Part shown: positions 40,635 to 54,121 of the stretch, piece after piece
Layout: every line of letters begins with the position of its first letter
Numbering within the stretch: the stretch's first letter is position 1
NCBI GenBank assembly: GCA_034509425.1
Contig: JAVTVJ010000828.1
Location: 186,001 to 250,000 of the forward strand
Reading direction: 5' to 3'
Length of the DNA: 64,000 nucleotides
Origin: Eopsaltria australis
Lineage: Eukaryota > Chordata > Aves > Passeriformes > Petroicidae
The notes under the pieces: generated by a model
Seen by the model: only the letters and a program-made list of their open reading frames with translations
What the model was told of the DNA's origin: nothing
The model's database searches: none
Made by a program: the position numbers and the translations under genes

Positions 40635-41534
40635 GTGGATCTGGACTGGCAGCACAAGGGAGAATTATTTCTAGCTCGTTGGGCCCATGATGCCTCTGGT
40701 CATCAGGGACGAGATGCAACGTACCGATGGGCTCGTGACCGAGGGGTGGACTTGACCATGGACAGCATCTCACAGGTCATCCATGGCTGCGAGACCTGCG
40801 CTATGATCAAGCAGGCCAAGCGGGTGAACACATTATGGTACGGTGGACGATGGTCGAAGTATAGGTATGGGGAAGCCTGGCAAATTGACTACATCACCCT
40901 TCCCCAAACCCACCAAGGCAAGCGCTACGTGCTGACCATGGTGGAAGCAACCACTGGATGGTTGGAGACCTACGCTGTGCCTCATGCTACCGCCCGAAAC
41001 ACCATCTTAGGCCTGGAAAAGCAAGTCTTGTGGAGACATGGCACCCCTGAGAGAATTGAGTCGGACAATGGGACCCATTTCAAGAATGGCCTTATAAACA
41101 GCTGGGCCAGAGAACATGGCATCGAGTGGATATATCATATCCCTTATCATGCACCAGCTGCCGGGAAAGTTGAACGGTGCAACGGACTACTTAAGACCAC
41201 CCTGAAGGCACTTGGCAGGGGGACCTTCAAAAATTGGGAAGTGAACTTAGCAAAGGCCACCTGGATGGTCAACACACGAGGCTCCATCAATCGAGCTGGT
41301 CCTGCCCAGTCTGAACCCTTGCACACAGTGGACGGAGATAGAGTCCCTGTGGTACACATGAGAGGTATTTTAGGAAAGACTGTTTGGATTAGTCCCACCT
41401 CAGACAAAGGCAAACCTATCCGCGGGGTTGTTTTTGCTCAAGGACCTGGTTACACTTGGTGGGTAATGCAGAAAGATGGGGAAACCCATTGTGTACCACA
41501 AGGAAACTTAATTTTCAGTGAGAACTGTGTGTAA
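40635..41534 (+). pseudogene. pol: ERVL integrase (open)
   Basis: A 299-codon frame. The zinc domain shows H-x3-H (HDASGH region) and C-x2-C (CETC). The catalytic core has D in WQIDYIT, D in ESDNGTHF and E in KVERCNG. A C-terminal domain follows (GYTWWVMQKDGETHCVPQGN). The frame has no start of its own and is part of pol. Integrase ends 40 bp before the LTR. Confidence 0.85.
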
Positions 41535-41563
41535 AGTTTCATTGTATATGTATATATATGTAT

Positions 41564-41574
41564 AAAGGGGGTAC
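41564..41574 (+). promoter_or_regulatory. ERVL polypurine tract
   Basis: aaagggggtac immediately before the LTR. Confidence 0.65.
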
Positions 41575-42167
41575 TGGTTTGGGTATCACATAGATGGTGA
41601 TAGAATAAGGGGTGGATAATGTCTTAGGTTACAATGGTATGTATTCTATCACCATCTTCACGGGATGCTGGGGGCCGGGCGTGGCAGTGTTCCTGATGGC
41701 TGCAGAATGGTTTGCTAATGGGCCAGTCGTTGGGGCCGGATGGGCACTTCACTCACCCCAAACATTGCAGATAGTGGCTCATCATCCCATTGTGAGATGC
41801 CCCGCCCAGGGGGAGGAACCAATGTATCCCGATCTGCATATAAACTGAGATTTGAAGCACCACAGGCAGCCTTTTCCACGGGATTCCCAGAGGAAGACCA
41901 GACCCTTCTACACCACCACTGGACCTTCAGAGGAGAACTACACCTTTCTCAGGATCATTGCTTCAACAGAACCGCATCTATCGCTCCCAGAGGACTGCAA
42001 CCACCTTCTAAGTGGACTACTACCAACACCCTGACCGACAGGGTGTCAGGTTGTATTCTGACTCTGTCAGTGGTTTTTTTTTTTTTTTTGTATTACTACA
42101 TATTTCCTATTAAATTGTAGTTCTGACTTTGAGCCTCTCGCTGATTTGCTTTCAAACTACCACACCA
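41575..42167 (+). repeat. ERVL 3' LTR
   Basis: About 593 bp from tggtttggg to cacacca. TATAAA at 41839-41844, a long T run near 42071-42090, and ATTAAA as polyadenylation signal near 42109. Terminal complementarity (tggttt / aaacta..cca) supports the ends. The outer flank becomes unique at gaatatctaac. Confidence 0.72.
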
Positions 42168-45100
42168 GAATATCTAACAGCCCATGAAGCCAGGCCTGAG
42201 GATAACAGAGGATCAGCAGCAACAGCATCTATTTTTCCTTGCCTTTGCCTAACTCTTAACTGGTTAGAGGATTTTAGGAAGCCTGGATAATCCTCTGCCC
42301 CTGCTTCCAGTGTTAGGAGCTTAAAATCCTGACAAACTAAGCCCTAGTCAATGTCTTCAGAATGGATTAGGTGGAATGCTCTAGGATTTACTAGAACTCT
42401 ATTAGGAATACACTAGGAATAGAGTTTATCTCTTCACAGCCTATTGATGCATTAATGGTGCTACTGCTACTACTATAAACACCAATAATCATAAATATTA
42501 CTGCTTATAAAGTATCTGAAGGGCACCTAAGACTGATATAAAATACCATGTATGTTTTGGATAACACTGCATTCAATTTTTAATCTACTTCATGTTCACT
42601 TTCCTCAGGCATTTGTTGTTGACATTGGTTATCTTGTTGCTGTAGCCCAAATTTCTCTTTGAGGCATAATTCTCTGCCTTCCTCCTCTGAGTAATTTGTT
42701 TTGATTTCTGGCTTTTTTTCCAGTGGGTGGAAAATATGGCCATCAGCAACAAGGGACTCTTTTGCATTGAAGACACAGGACTCTCTTTCTTTTGTTAAGA
42801 ACACTGGTGCATAAAAGTGGCTTTACTGCTCTGCTCACAGTCCCATGATCTCAGAGCATTTGATCAAGTCTCTCAGTGGTTTCTCTGCCACCAGAAGGTC
42901 CCTTTCTTATGCTGCTCGTAGCTCCCAAAGGGCTATTTCTTGGGCTGGAGAGGAATAAGGCCATAAGGTCTGTCCATTTTCACTGTTATCTTGCTGCCCT
43001 ACCCAGCATAGGGACTTGAGCTGAGTGCTGCAGTATTCCCAAACTACCATCCTCTATAATCCAGAGCCCTTCCCAAAGGCTGTGGAGCCAGGTGTGAGGC
43101 ATGTTTATGTCCCTGGGCTGCTGCAAAGTAGTCTTGCTGGAGCTGGCAGGCTGGCCTGGACCATAAGTGTGCTCTGAGAGGCAGGCAATTCAGAAACTCA
43201 GGAGCCGCTTCTCTGCGTGCTGGCCACAATTCCTGCTTCCCCTGCCAATGTGCTTATGGTTTGGCATTTGTAGACACACCGCAGCTGTCCAGTTGATAAA
43301 CTGACACACTCTGGGTGGCCCTCATCTCTTGAGATTTTACAGCTGCTGTTTGATCCACCAGACATGAATTGAAGTCTTCCAAAGTCTCCCACAGAGACTT
43401 TCCTGGTACTCTGGTGTCAAGTTCAGAACAAGAATCTGGAGCAGACTTTTTATTCCTAGTAACACTTGTTTTCCTACAGTGCTGCTCTCCTTCAGCTAAC
43501 CAGTGCCGGTGATGAACACGTGTTTCTGTTCACTGGTTCGTCCTGCTCAGCAGAAGTCAGAAGTTATTTACAGAACCCTGCAATCCATTAGCCCTCTACC
43601 CTTGAAGAACAAAGGTCTGTGTGTGCACAGTGAAACTCAGGATTACAGATCAAATGCGTTGCTGTGCATGTACATTTATATGACCCTTGTGACTCTTTCT
43701 GGTGTTTCCTGCATGCTCATTGTCCAGGTTAAAGAAAGAGGCATCACCTACTCTTGTACAGTAAAAAAACATTGAAAAATGCCTTATGTGTAGCGGTGAT
43801 CTTGAGAAATACAACTGCTGGGCTGTCTGCTTGTAAGGTGAATTGTATATTAGCTTTCAGTGATTGGTATGTGTCTCTCATACAATTTTTACTTTTCTCA
43901 CATATTACTCCTGGAATATGTGGCTACTTTGTCTAGTAGAAAAGGAAGAAAAAATCCAAACACCAATAGGAGGGAATGGTTCAAGTGCGGGGAAATGAAA
44001 TAGTTTTACTTTTTAGTGGCCACCATCAAAATCTTGTCAGTCTGGTTCTTTTCCAGCTCCACATCATGGCATTCAGGTAGCAGTGAAATGGATTTTAAAG
44101 ATAACTCATTTGATGCCAGATTGATACAATAGTGGAGCAACTGTTGGATTGCAGACAGAAGGAGAGGTATTAATTTCATTTTGCTTCTGCAGTAGATTCA
44201 TTGAAAGGTGTTAGCTCAGCTGTGTGCAGATATGCTGATGTAATCAAGTCAGGTGCATGCACAGGATTTTCTAACAGGAGGTGGAGATGAGTCTGGGTCA
44301 TGTAAAGAGGAGCTGGAGAACTGTGCAGGTCACAAGGATGCTTAACATTTTGTATCAAACATGTGAGGAAGAAAAATAGCGCAGGGGTAGAGTCATTAAT
44401 GATCTAAATGGCAAGAAGGGTACAAGTTGGGCATTTCAAGGTCCAGAATTCCATATTATGTATGGCGCAAGGGAGAGAGGAGGGGACTATGCTCCTTTCT
44501 GAGTTTTGATAGAAAAGGTTAAAGAAGCTGGACTTCTTATAGGAAAGGCAGGGAATTGAGTAAGGATTATTTGGGGAACATTTTACTATGCCACTTGAAC
44601 CCTACCAGACTTTTCAGTAGGCAAGTATTTATTTCAAGCAAAACAGACCCAGAAGCAGCTCTTGTAAAATGTATAAGGTTTTTTTTTTCAGTCATCCAAA
44701 CACTGCATTCTCGTTCAGTCTGTTGATTTTCAAGAGAATGTATTTTTTTCTTTGTCTTCTCAGGAGCAGAGAGAGAGATGGGACAAGGGTGTACAAGAGG
44801 ACAGGCGGATAAACAAGGCTGAGTTTGTAGAGAAGGCTCTCCAGACTGATTCTTGTCACCAGAGACTTGTACACCATTAAAATTCTTAGATATCTTCTCA
44901 GATTGTATAAGTGAAAAAGACATTACATAAACTGCCAGCATTTTTCTCCTTTTTCACTTTGAGAACCACCCTTGTGGGACAATTGTAAGGAATTTAGCGG
45001 GGTTGGCTCTAATAAGTTTCTGTGGATAGTACTCTAAAAATACAGACACAAGAGGAATCAGTGTTGGTTTTTTCTGGTTTTGTTTTTAAACTGTTACAGA

Positions 45101-48100
45101 ATTCTACAAAAGGGATACAATTCTTTTAAGAAGCTTTATAGGTTACTGTGAGAAACCTTTCCATTTTCATTGCATTCTGTTCCACTTTCAGCACGAAGGT
45201 TGCGCTGGCAGGTATTTTCAGTGGAAGTGAGTATGTGCTTTCAATTCTCACCAAACCCCAGCTGGATTATGTGTTTAATCCACAAAACTTCCTGTGACCT
45301 GATAACTGAAGGTTGCCTCAGTTTTGCATTCTTGAAGAGTTCACTGCTTTGACAGGGATTGTTATTCCATCCCTACAAGAAATGGCATGCTGCTGCAGTC
45401 CCAGAAAGCCTGAGTGTCCAGCTACAAATTCACTGAAAGAGTAGTTGGACAAGGAAGTAAGTCGTGTCCCTCCATGATGGTCATCAAGGGTGGCCATCAC
45501 AAATTATTATCACCTTTGGCCACCCCAAGCAATGACTCCCTGTGTTCACCCTTTCTTCTAGATCACAACTGCTGTCTCTTAACATTAGTGGCAGTATCCC
45601 AGTAGTCTGGGATAGAAAAAACACTTTTTTTTTCTGATTTCAGTAGAAGTTTTGTGACCCATGAAAACTTGCATGAAATCCAAATCCAGTTACTTTAGTT
45701 TCCAGGTTATATGGAGGTCTGAGGTCAGTTTCTCACAAAGAACTGGGATTCAGGGCAATGTGTGGTCTCACACAGAGCTCTGGCACCGGGTCACATAAGA
45801 AAGCCCTGGCTCATACCTGTCCCTCTTCAGCTGTCTCTCTTGTTCCTCCATGGGGTTGCTCAAAATGAACTGACTTATGCAACGAAAGCTGATCAAGGTC
45901 TCTGTTGGCAAATCCAGTATTACAGGCCTTTGCATAATAATTCCAGGACTGGTCTTTCTTGCCATCTTCCAAGAAATTTGATAGTTAAAGATTATGACAC
46001 CTCTGCAGAGTGACTTTCTCAGAGCAGCGACCCATTCCCTGTGAAAGTTTCTTCTGTCACTGCATGTTTACAGTAACTTTGGAAACAGTTTCTTCTCTCC
46101 CTTTTTACCTACACCAGTTTGGTATTACTAATGTTGCTTCCAGGGTCAAATCTATAGCAGTATTCATTTTCATGAGGATCACTCATAACTTCTTAAACAA
46201 ATGACCTCATAAATGACGCTTTTTGTCAAAGACTTTTCAGGGAGAACAGTACTACAGACACATACACACACACACTGCAGCTGGGACAAAAAGGCACTTC
46301 TCCGTGCTCTTCTTCATGTATATTTTTTGTGGCCAAAATCTAGAGTGGGAAAGAAAAAGATAACATCTGAGTTGGGATGACCAAAGTACATAGAGAGAAC
46401 AATTTAGTCTCTTAAAACAATGCAAGAAGTTAGGTTACAGTAGTAATTCATGTGAAGGCAGGAGGCTGGGCCAGATCCAAACATCTATGCAGTCCCAGTG
46501 ACCCAAGCTATCATATGTGATATACCTCACTTCTTTATTTGCTTGTTTATTCTGAATGACTACAAGGGCACTGGATGTGATAAAAAGTGGACAATGTCCT
46601 GAGTTCAGCTGGAGTGAGTTAGGATATTATCTTTCTGGAGCTTCTCCCTACAGTAATGATGATACCCATTTTGGGGTTAGTTTCCTGTTGAATAAGCACA
46701 TCAGGTTTTAAGGCACTGGTCCAGACTGTAAACAAGTCAGTCTCTTTGGAGCCTGCTTTGGCAGCTCTGCTGAGGTTGCTATTTGTATTAAAATATTTGC
46801 TAACCTATTCTTCATAAAGACAGGTATGTTTCCATGAAAAGGAGAGGCAATGTTGACATCTGTCCTCTTGTCAGCAGCAGCAATCATATTACCTTGTTAT
46901 CTCAGCTAGCCCTCCCCCATGCTGATGCCCTAAATAAGGGACTGCTGAAATTCTGACCCAGGGCTCATTACATTTCTGCTCCACACACAATTTTGAGTAT
47001 CTGTGCAAAATTCAGTCCCAGCATTTCTGTGACACTGGGATCAGAAGAAACCTTACTGCTGAGAGAAATCAGTGATAGAGAGCTCTGGAATGTAAATTTT
47101 AGATGAGCTAGACATTTTCACATGTGGCTGACAAGCAATTTAAAGCAATAAGGAGAGTTCAAGAGGGAGTTAAGTGGTCCATGTAGATATATGGATACTG
47201 GAATAATTTGGATGCATTTAGGATACAGGATAGACAAAGAATTCATCTCATCCCTGAGCTGTTTGGGGCTGTGACTGCATTTTGGTTCTCAGCTTGTATT
47301 AAGTTTTCTGTAGCGAGTCTGGCCCCAGATCTAATAGATCATTGTCATGGCTCTGTTCACATTATGAAGTTGGGGAGTGGAAAGAAAACAATCTAAACAA
47401 TGTAAGACCACCACAATTACTTCAATTGTTTTTATAGGTTACCCAGAAAAATGTGGGTACTTTTCAGACACAGAAAATGGCATAGACTTGGACTTAGATC
47501 TTTTAGCCTAAAGCTTTAGCCCAGTGCCTATTCCTTGCACTTTTAATACTCCCATTGATGGCAGTAGTAGATCTAGGATAAAATGCAGGAATTTCAGGGT
47601 TATTATTTATGTTCCAAGATTAAACAAGGTGTCTGCAAGAAGAAAAAGAGCTTGCTTCTGGGGATAGAAGGTTGCTGTCCCTTTAGTATAAATGTGCAAT
47701 CTGAAGGCACAGTAGATTTTACCTGGTCAAGGGTTTGATCCTTCCATTTGCCATTGGGTAGAATAGCTAGTGATAACTTTGCTTTCCTGTTCTCCATTTC
47801 TTTTTCTTTTGATATACAGTTCAAAGTCTGATGAAGAAATGTGAAAAATATTTGATGCCTTATACAAAAAAAAGAGTTAATTCATGTACTATGGTGTTTG
47901 ATTTTTAAATGATGGGATATATCTATAAGGCACAGAATTTTTTCTTTGACATAGGGAAGATCTTTCAAAGCTGGCCTCATCCTGTTCCCACCAAAATGAC
48001 AGGTTAAGGTTTCCTTTCTCTTCAATAGGAGCAAAGATACATGATGAGCATCTTTGATGGCATTCCCTGGACTAAGCATGGCTGCTGGACAGATCCTGAA

Positions 48101-51100
48101 GTGATTTATCTGCAGATGAAATTAGATGTGCATTCACTTTACTCAGTGTAGATGGATCAATTTATATTTGATCCTTTGTTCTGGGAATTTCTAGTGACTT
48201 ATTGATATGACTATGACAGGTTAAGTATACAGGAAAAATTAATTTTGTGGGAAGTGGTACTATGCTTGTTACTCCAACTTATATTGTTGGAAATTCAAAC
48301 AACCTTCAGGGCATTTCAAATCCTTTTCCCATTTCAAGCCTGAAGGTTGATCTATTTTTCTGAACGCATGCTTATTTTTTCCCTAACAGTATTAGTTGTA
48401 CTGATGTGAGATACTATCTTTCTCTGCAAACTTAGATATGGGGATTTCTTCAAGATGTGATTGTCTGTTACAGCTTTTTCTCAGGTGTCAGTCTCGTACA
48501 CAGCTGTGTCATTCTTTTCACTCAGCACTGCTGTTAATTTCAGCCCATTTTCTTCTCTCCTTTCCAGTTCTGCCCATTCCCATCCATTATGGTTCCCTTT
48601 TGGTAACCATTATGCTGAACTCCTTTTAATTTTTTTCCCCTTATTTGGTGGTATGAATGGGCTTGCTCCACAAAAGACAAAGTACTCTACAGTATCTTTA
48701 TTATGTGTTTTGACATTTTTTGATTCTCATGTAATTATAGGCTGAGTTACTTTGATATGGATCTGATCCAACTTCTGAGTATGTTGTTGGTTTTCATCCA
48801 CTCACTGTTAAAATTTACTTTTTCCTTTTAAAGTGACCAGCTTCCCATATTTTTCCCTTTTTTTTTTTTTTTAATAGCTTTTCTTGCCAGTAGTTCAGGT
48901 TAGGTGCTTTGACACCTCTGCTGCTTCTGTCATCTCCTAATGTTGAAACTGACTTTTACAGGGGCTGTTTTTCTTATCTTTGAGCTTTCAGAGTAAGGTC
49001 TGTATGAGGTAGTTTTAGTTTTTTTCTTTCTCTGTCTTCTTTACTGTCTCTGCTTCTTGTCTTTTGCTTTGGCTTTGGCTTTTGTCTTTCTGTTTTTTTG
49101 GCTCGGATGTTCGGTAGTAGAGGCACAGTTACTGTGAGCTGGCTGAGAGAAAATACAAGATGGAGAAGCCCTTCCATAATTTAGTTTGATGCAAGATCTT
49201 CCATTTTAAGGTTGATTTTGAACCCCACCCTGACTTTGTCAAGCTGAAATTAATCCACCTGAAATTGTACAGGGAAACTTCTATGTCAGACTACAATTTT
49301 CCAGGAAAACATGACTGATACTAGGCAAAATATTTGGGAGATAGAAAGATATTTTACAAAGTGGGGTGATCTCACTCTTTGTGTAATTTCCTGATATTTA
49401 TTTTAAAGAAATGTCATGACTCAAAACTATCTTGACCGAGAAACTCCAAACTTGGGTTACTTTATTGTCCCTGGCAAGGATTGGTACTTTGGACTCGGTT
49501 TGGAAGGTGGAGGGGGGGAGTGTTTATAATTGAGATATTACTTACAACGTCTACATACATTAGAAACACATCATCTTTCCAAATACCACATTCTGGCTTG
49601 TGCATTGTTTATAAACCACAGCCCCAAGAGCCTTTGTGCTGTTTGACCAGTGTGCAGCACCACACACTCCTTTGGAAGCACATAGCCAAAGGCTACCAGA
49701 TGCCTGAACAGTTGCTATTATATCCATAGAGCAGGATGTGAGAAGTACTCAGTTTGAAGCATCTTCTGATCTCCACAGGAGTTTCTACAGTGTGTCAACT
49801 TCTTGGGCATCCTTAGGATTGTGCTGGCTGAGAAGACCCCTCAGTGCCTCCCAAATGTGAGGTCGCAATGAACCCTCCTCCTAGCCTACTGCTTGACTGG
49901 GTGTAGTTCCCTGCATTAACTGTGGCTTTTAGGAAGCACACATTTCTCTTAAGCCCCAGAATGCTGAAATATGGACATTGTCTAATCTAGAACTGAATCC
50001 AAGGAAAAAAGAGTAGTTGAAAGGGGATGTGGAAGTGCCTGTGGATAAAAGGATAATCCTGTAATAATGTCATTAGCTGAACTGCTCAGGTACTGGCAAA
50101 TAAACATACAAAAAGTACAGAATCAGGGCAAACTAAACATCTTGATAGAGAAAATTACTTTGTTATGCCTGAATTTTAGTGCATTCAAAGACAACTTGTT
50201 CTGCCATAGAAGGCCTGCACAGCCTCTAAATAGTCTGGTCCATATTTCCTGGAGTCCTAAGCCTGCTTTTTTGTGTTGTTCTGCTCCTAATAAAACTGAT
50301 GTTGGTCAGGCAAGTACTTTATTAACTGGTATTACTATGGCACATACTAGGACATCTTAGGAGTGAGTTTTGAGTGAGTTGTGATTCCACTGAAACGTGG
50401 AGGTGGCAGACTTGGCCTCCAGCTGCAGATGAGTGCCAGCAGGGCAATTCTGATCATGGGAGCAGGAAATTCAGCAGAGGCTGAAAAACTCTCCCAACAT
50501 AGGCAAATTAGCCCTTACTAAGCTTCTTGCTGGCACAGTGAGTCAGCTACTAGAGTGCAAGCAAGGCAGCTTAGGCTAGATAAGCTTACATTGCAAAACC
50601 ATTCCGTCTGCCACATAGAGAAATGTTGAAACATTTTGAAATTCCTCTAATAGAAGTACCTTTATTCATTATGAGTCTGGGAAATTGTACCACCTAGTAA
50701 AACTATAGTCCAGACTTATTCAGTGGGTAAATAGTCACAGTAATTAATTAAAACTAGTGCAATCAAATCCATTTCCAAAAAAAGGAGGCCACACACCTAC
50801 AAGATACCAGTTTGAATGCTTCTCTTTTGAACATCCCAGTGGTCAGGGGAAAGTAGTGAAGCTGAAATGCTTCTTTCTGAAATCCTCCATAGTGCACTGA
50901 CGAGGAAATTTGTCCTGTTGTGAAATGCATGCATTTTGCTATTTTGGACCCAAGACCTCTGTTCCACTGTGGAGGAGTGAGAAACAAATTTATTACATTA
51001 GTGAAATAGGCAATGGCTGCCTCTTCAGTAGAGACCTTTTTTATTCCAGTGATTAGATTTGGGATAAGTTGTCCAGGCAAGAGATAAGTGGAGCTAATAA

Positions 51101-53879
51101 ATTTACGTGCATCTTCTGAGAAGCACAAACTACCTTTTCCCCTGGGAGGGGGAAATTTTGACTGGTTAAGACTTTCTAGAACACAATATTTCCTTCAAGA
51201 ATAACACTTGCTTCAAAATGACTCTCAACTGTGTTTGCTGTCTGTTTCAAGCAACAACAGAAACACTTTGGGGATAAACGATCATTTTTTAGAGAACACT
51301 TTGCTAAAACGAAGGGTGTCTAGCCAAATACGACAATAGTCAACATAGCTCCTTGTGTACTTCACAGTTAAGTAATCTTACTGAAATTTCAAAGGATTGG
51401 ATTAAATTCCTCTTGGATTTCCTGTGATAATCTCAGTTGGATCATCTGCTCCTACATGCTAGAGTTCAATAATGTCTGAATCTGTTAAGGAAAAAAGACA
51501 TTTATTAGACACAACTTTCTTTTACAAACCTTCCTCATCTGACTGGGACAACATATGCTATTTAAAGGGCTGTCTTGCAGCTAATGAGAATTTTGCATAG
51601 ATAACCAAAAAATGTTGTCTCAGATGGGAAATAATGAACTCCATTAGACCTTTACCTTAAAAAAAATCGTGGTGTTTTTGGACTTGATTTCTCTCTCTCC
51701 ATGTGTTAGAGTCCATTTAATTTATACTGCAATTTCAAGGGGGTTTTAGGAAAGGTTAAATTCATCCTGCTTTGCATTACTGAATGACAAGTAGTTTGGT
51801 GAGCTTTAAAAATCAGAGTCCTTGGACATAGACTTGTATTTCAGGAGATAGGGTTTGTGGGTATTGTAGGATAAAACATCAATCAAATGGACAGATACTT
51901 CTTTTGGGCAGAAGAATTTTTTTTTGAGTTTTCTCTTTGTATATTTATTGGCAAACCCCATTAGCTATTTTTAAGGGCACAGACTTTGGAAAGGATACTT
52001 ATATGTTTGTTGTGCTAAAATCTAAGTGGGCAAGTATTAAATGTTCAGCTAATAGAGACTAACATAACACCTCTGACATTAAATTTACTCAGATAATCAT
52101 CTCTTCTGGTCTCTGTGAAGTAATTTTAAATTTTGCTCTTAACTTCAGAGGACCAGATTTTGCTCTTTTAAATGTTCAAACAAGTATATTTAGGAATGGT
52201 GATGCTGGGGAGTGCTTTGAATTAATGTGATAAAGAAAGTTTGTAATGTGTTGTTCCATGTGGGGAGAATGCACACATTGTTATTTTGTTTGATTTAATA
52301 TATTTTTATAGAGTACTTGAGGAGAAATACATAAATTTGTGGAGTTTGGTCTTTAAGTTAAGCGAGTGTAGTGACCTCCTTTGGGCTAGATCTTAGTTTC
52401 TCTATTTCTAATGCAGAATTTCTCTCATAAAGATTTACGTGTATGACAGAGGCAAGGTTGCTAATTCTGCCCATTAACAAGTATGGATTTTGCTTGAGCA
52501 AGATTAAATTACTGATAGTGATCTCTGTCATGACACAAATACAAGCATGGAAGGAAGTTTGTGCTGCCTTCCCTGAAAGAATGCCTCTGCTGATTTTTAT
52601 AGGATTCATCCAAAACTCAATAAGAGAACCCTTCAGTGCCATTAGAGAGGCAGAAACATTTCCAAGAAAAAGGAAAATTTGAAAATCTGCATTTTTAGCA
52701 GTGACTGTTACTGGTTATTCCTCATTTTCAGTGTTCCCAAACAGAGAATTCAAAGGAAAATTTGGAAGAAAATCCAAATGAACAGGGGCCCCACTTATCT
52801 GCTTTTCAGACTTCTCTTTTGAAGTGCCTCCACCCAGGCAACTGAAGCACTAGTAATTTTAGAACTCTTGATCTCATTCTTCTCTTTTCCTCATCTTTTT
52901 CTCTTTTCCTCTTCTCTTTTCTATTAAGGTCAAATCCTGCTTCTCCTGATGCCAATAATGAAACTCCCATTGATTTCAACATCAGCAGTAAATATGCAGT
53001 TTGTTATTTGCCACAACCACCACAATGAATCTCTGGGAAGAATTCATTTATATTCATTCCAACAATGCCATGAAAAATGGGCTCTTGCTATTTTATCACA
53101 TCCAAAGTGTTACTCTAACATCCTAGCTGTTGCTAACAAGTCAGTGATGATTTGTAAACCAACAAATTATGGTAACCACATTCCATCTCCATTATGATGT
53201 GTGGTTTGGAAATGGAAAAGTAATCAAGACCTCCTGTTAAGAGACTTTATTTCAGTTGAGGGTTTCTGTAAATAAAAGCATTTTGAAAGGATCATTGCTA
53301 TATGATTCTAACTCCAAATTTTTCATTTGATCTCGGCCCCATCTATGCTCCAAATTCCTGCCAGGCTCTATCTGTCAGGAGTGTGAGATCCCCAACAGTG
53401 GCATGAGCATACTGACAAAACTGGTTTTATCAGTACAAGTATTTTCACTCAACTGAATAGTTTCACTAGACTGGAACAGCAGTTCCATTTCTTGCAGACA
53501 GCTCTGTCCATTCCTTGGAATACTTTGTAATACCTTATCAGCACACTATAAGGATACTCTGACATAAATAAAGGCCTCCTACTACAGTTACAGTAAGAGA
53601 TTGATGCCGTTTGGTTTCTGCCTTTTTTCTTTTTATGTTCTCTGTACTCTTTGCACACATATTTGTAGCTCTGTAGCCTATTGTATTAATAGCTAGTTTT
53701 TCCAGTACTTTTCCATGGCCTTTCCCTAAGCAGAAAGACAAAACAAATTCCAGAGCTCCAAGCCCCAGGGGGGTACAAGGCCCTGTCCTATCTCGGTTCT
53801 TCCTGGGAACCAAGGCCGAGAACAACTCTGGGGTGCATTTTCATAAACAAAGTAGAGCCAGTGCTAAGAGGGGAGCTCC
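42168..53879. other. Long unassigned stretch, no gene seen
   Basis: About 11.7 kb of AT-rich sequence with only short frames (the longest about 124 codons) and no domain. Pyrimidine-rich runs lie near 48855-48875 and 49017-49105, and a CA microsatellite at 46261-46275. No retroviral or CR1 segment was recognised; old repeats may have escaped me. Confidence 0.5.
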
Positions 53880-54121
53880 AAAGAAGGGGCTGGACCGGGG
53901 GGGAATTGAATCACCACTTGTTCTTCTAATTGGTGCTTTTAATCAATTATGCTAATTTCCTAAAAGCTATAAATATGTACTCACCCCTGGAGGGGGTGGG
54001 CTTTTATGGACACCTTTCCATAACGGCTCCTGAAGACCTTCAAAATAAAGATCCCCTTTTATATTACCTCCTTGCTAAAATGATCTTGAGTTTCTTTTCC
54101 AGGCTGGGGGAAAAGGCAACA
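53880..54121 (+). repeat. Probable LTR, 5' boundary unresolved
   Basis: A TATA-like gctataaatatg near 53967 is followed about 75 bp later by AATAAA (near 54044), and the unit ends ggcaaca. This is an LTR promoter and polyadenylation layout with no internal region attached. The family and exact start are unknown. Confidence 0.4.

Larger units (their letters stand above)
38647..42167 (+). mobile_element. ERVL provirus, 3' part
   Basis: Holds pol from the reverse transcriptase N-terminus to the end of integrase and a 3' LTR. The 5' LTR, gag and protease are absent, cut by the ERV-3 LTR. The polymerase has YIDD in place of YMDD and an integrase of the ERVL/spuma-like type. No env or dUTPase is present after integrase. 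The frames are broken by at least two frame changes and two stops, so it is older than ERV-2 or ERV-5. Confidence 0.88.
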
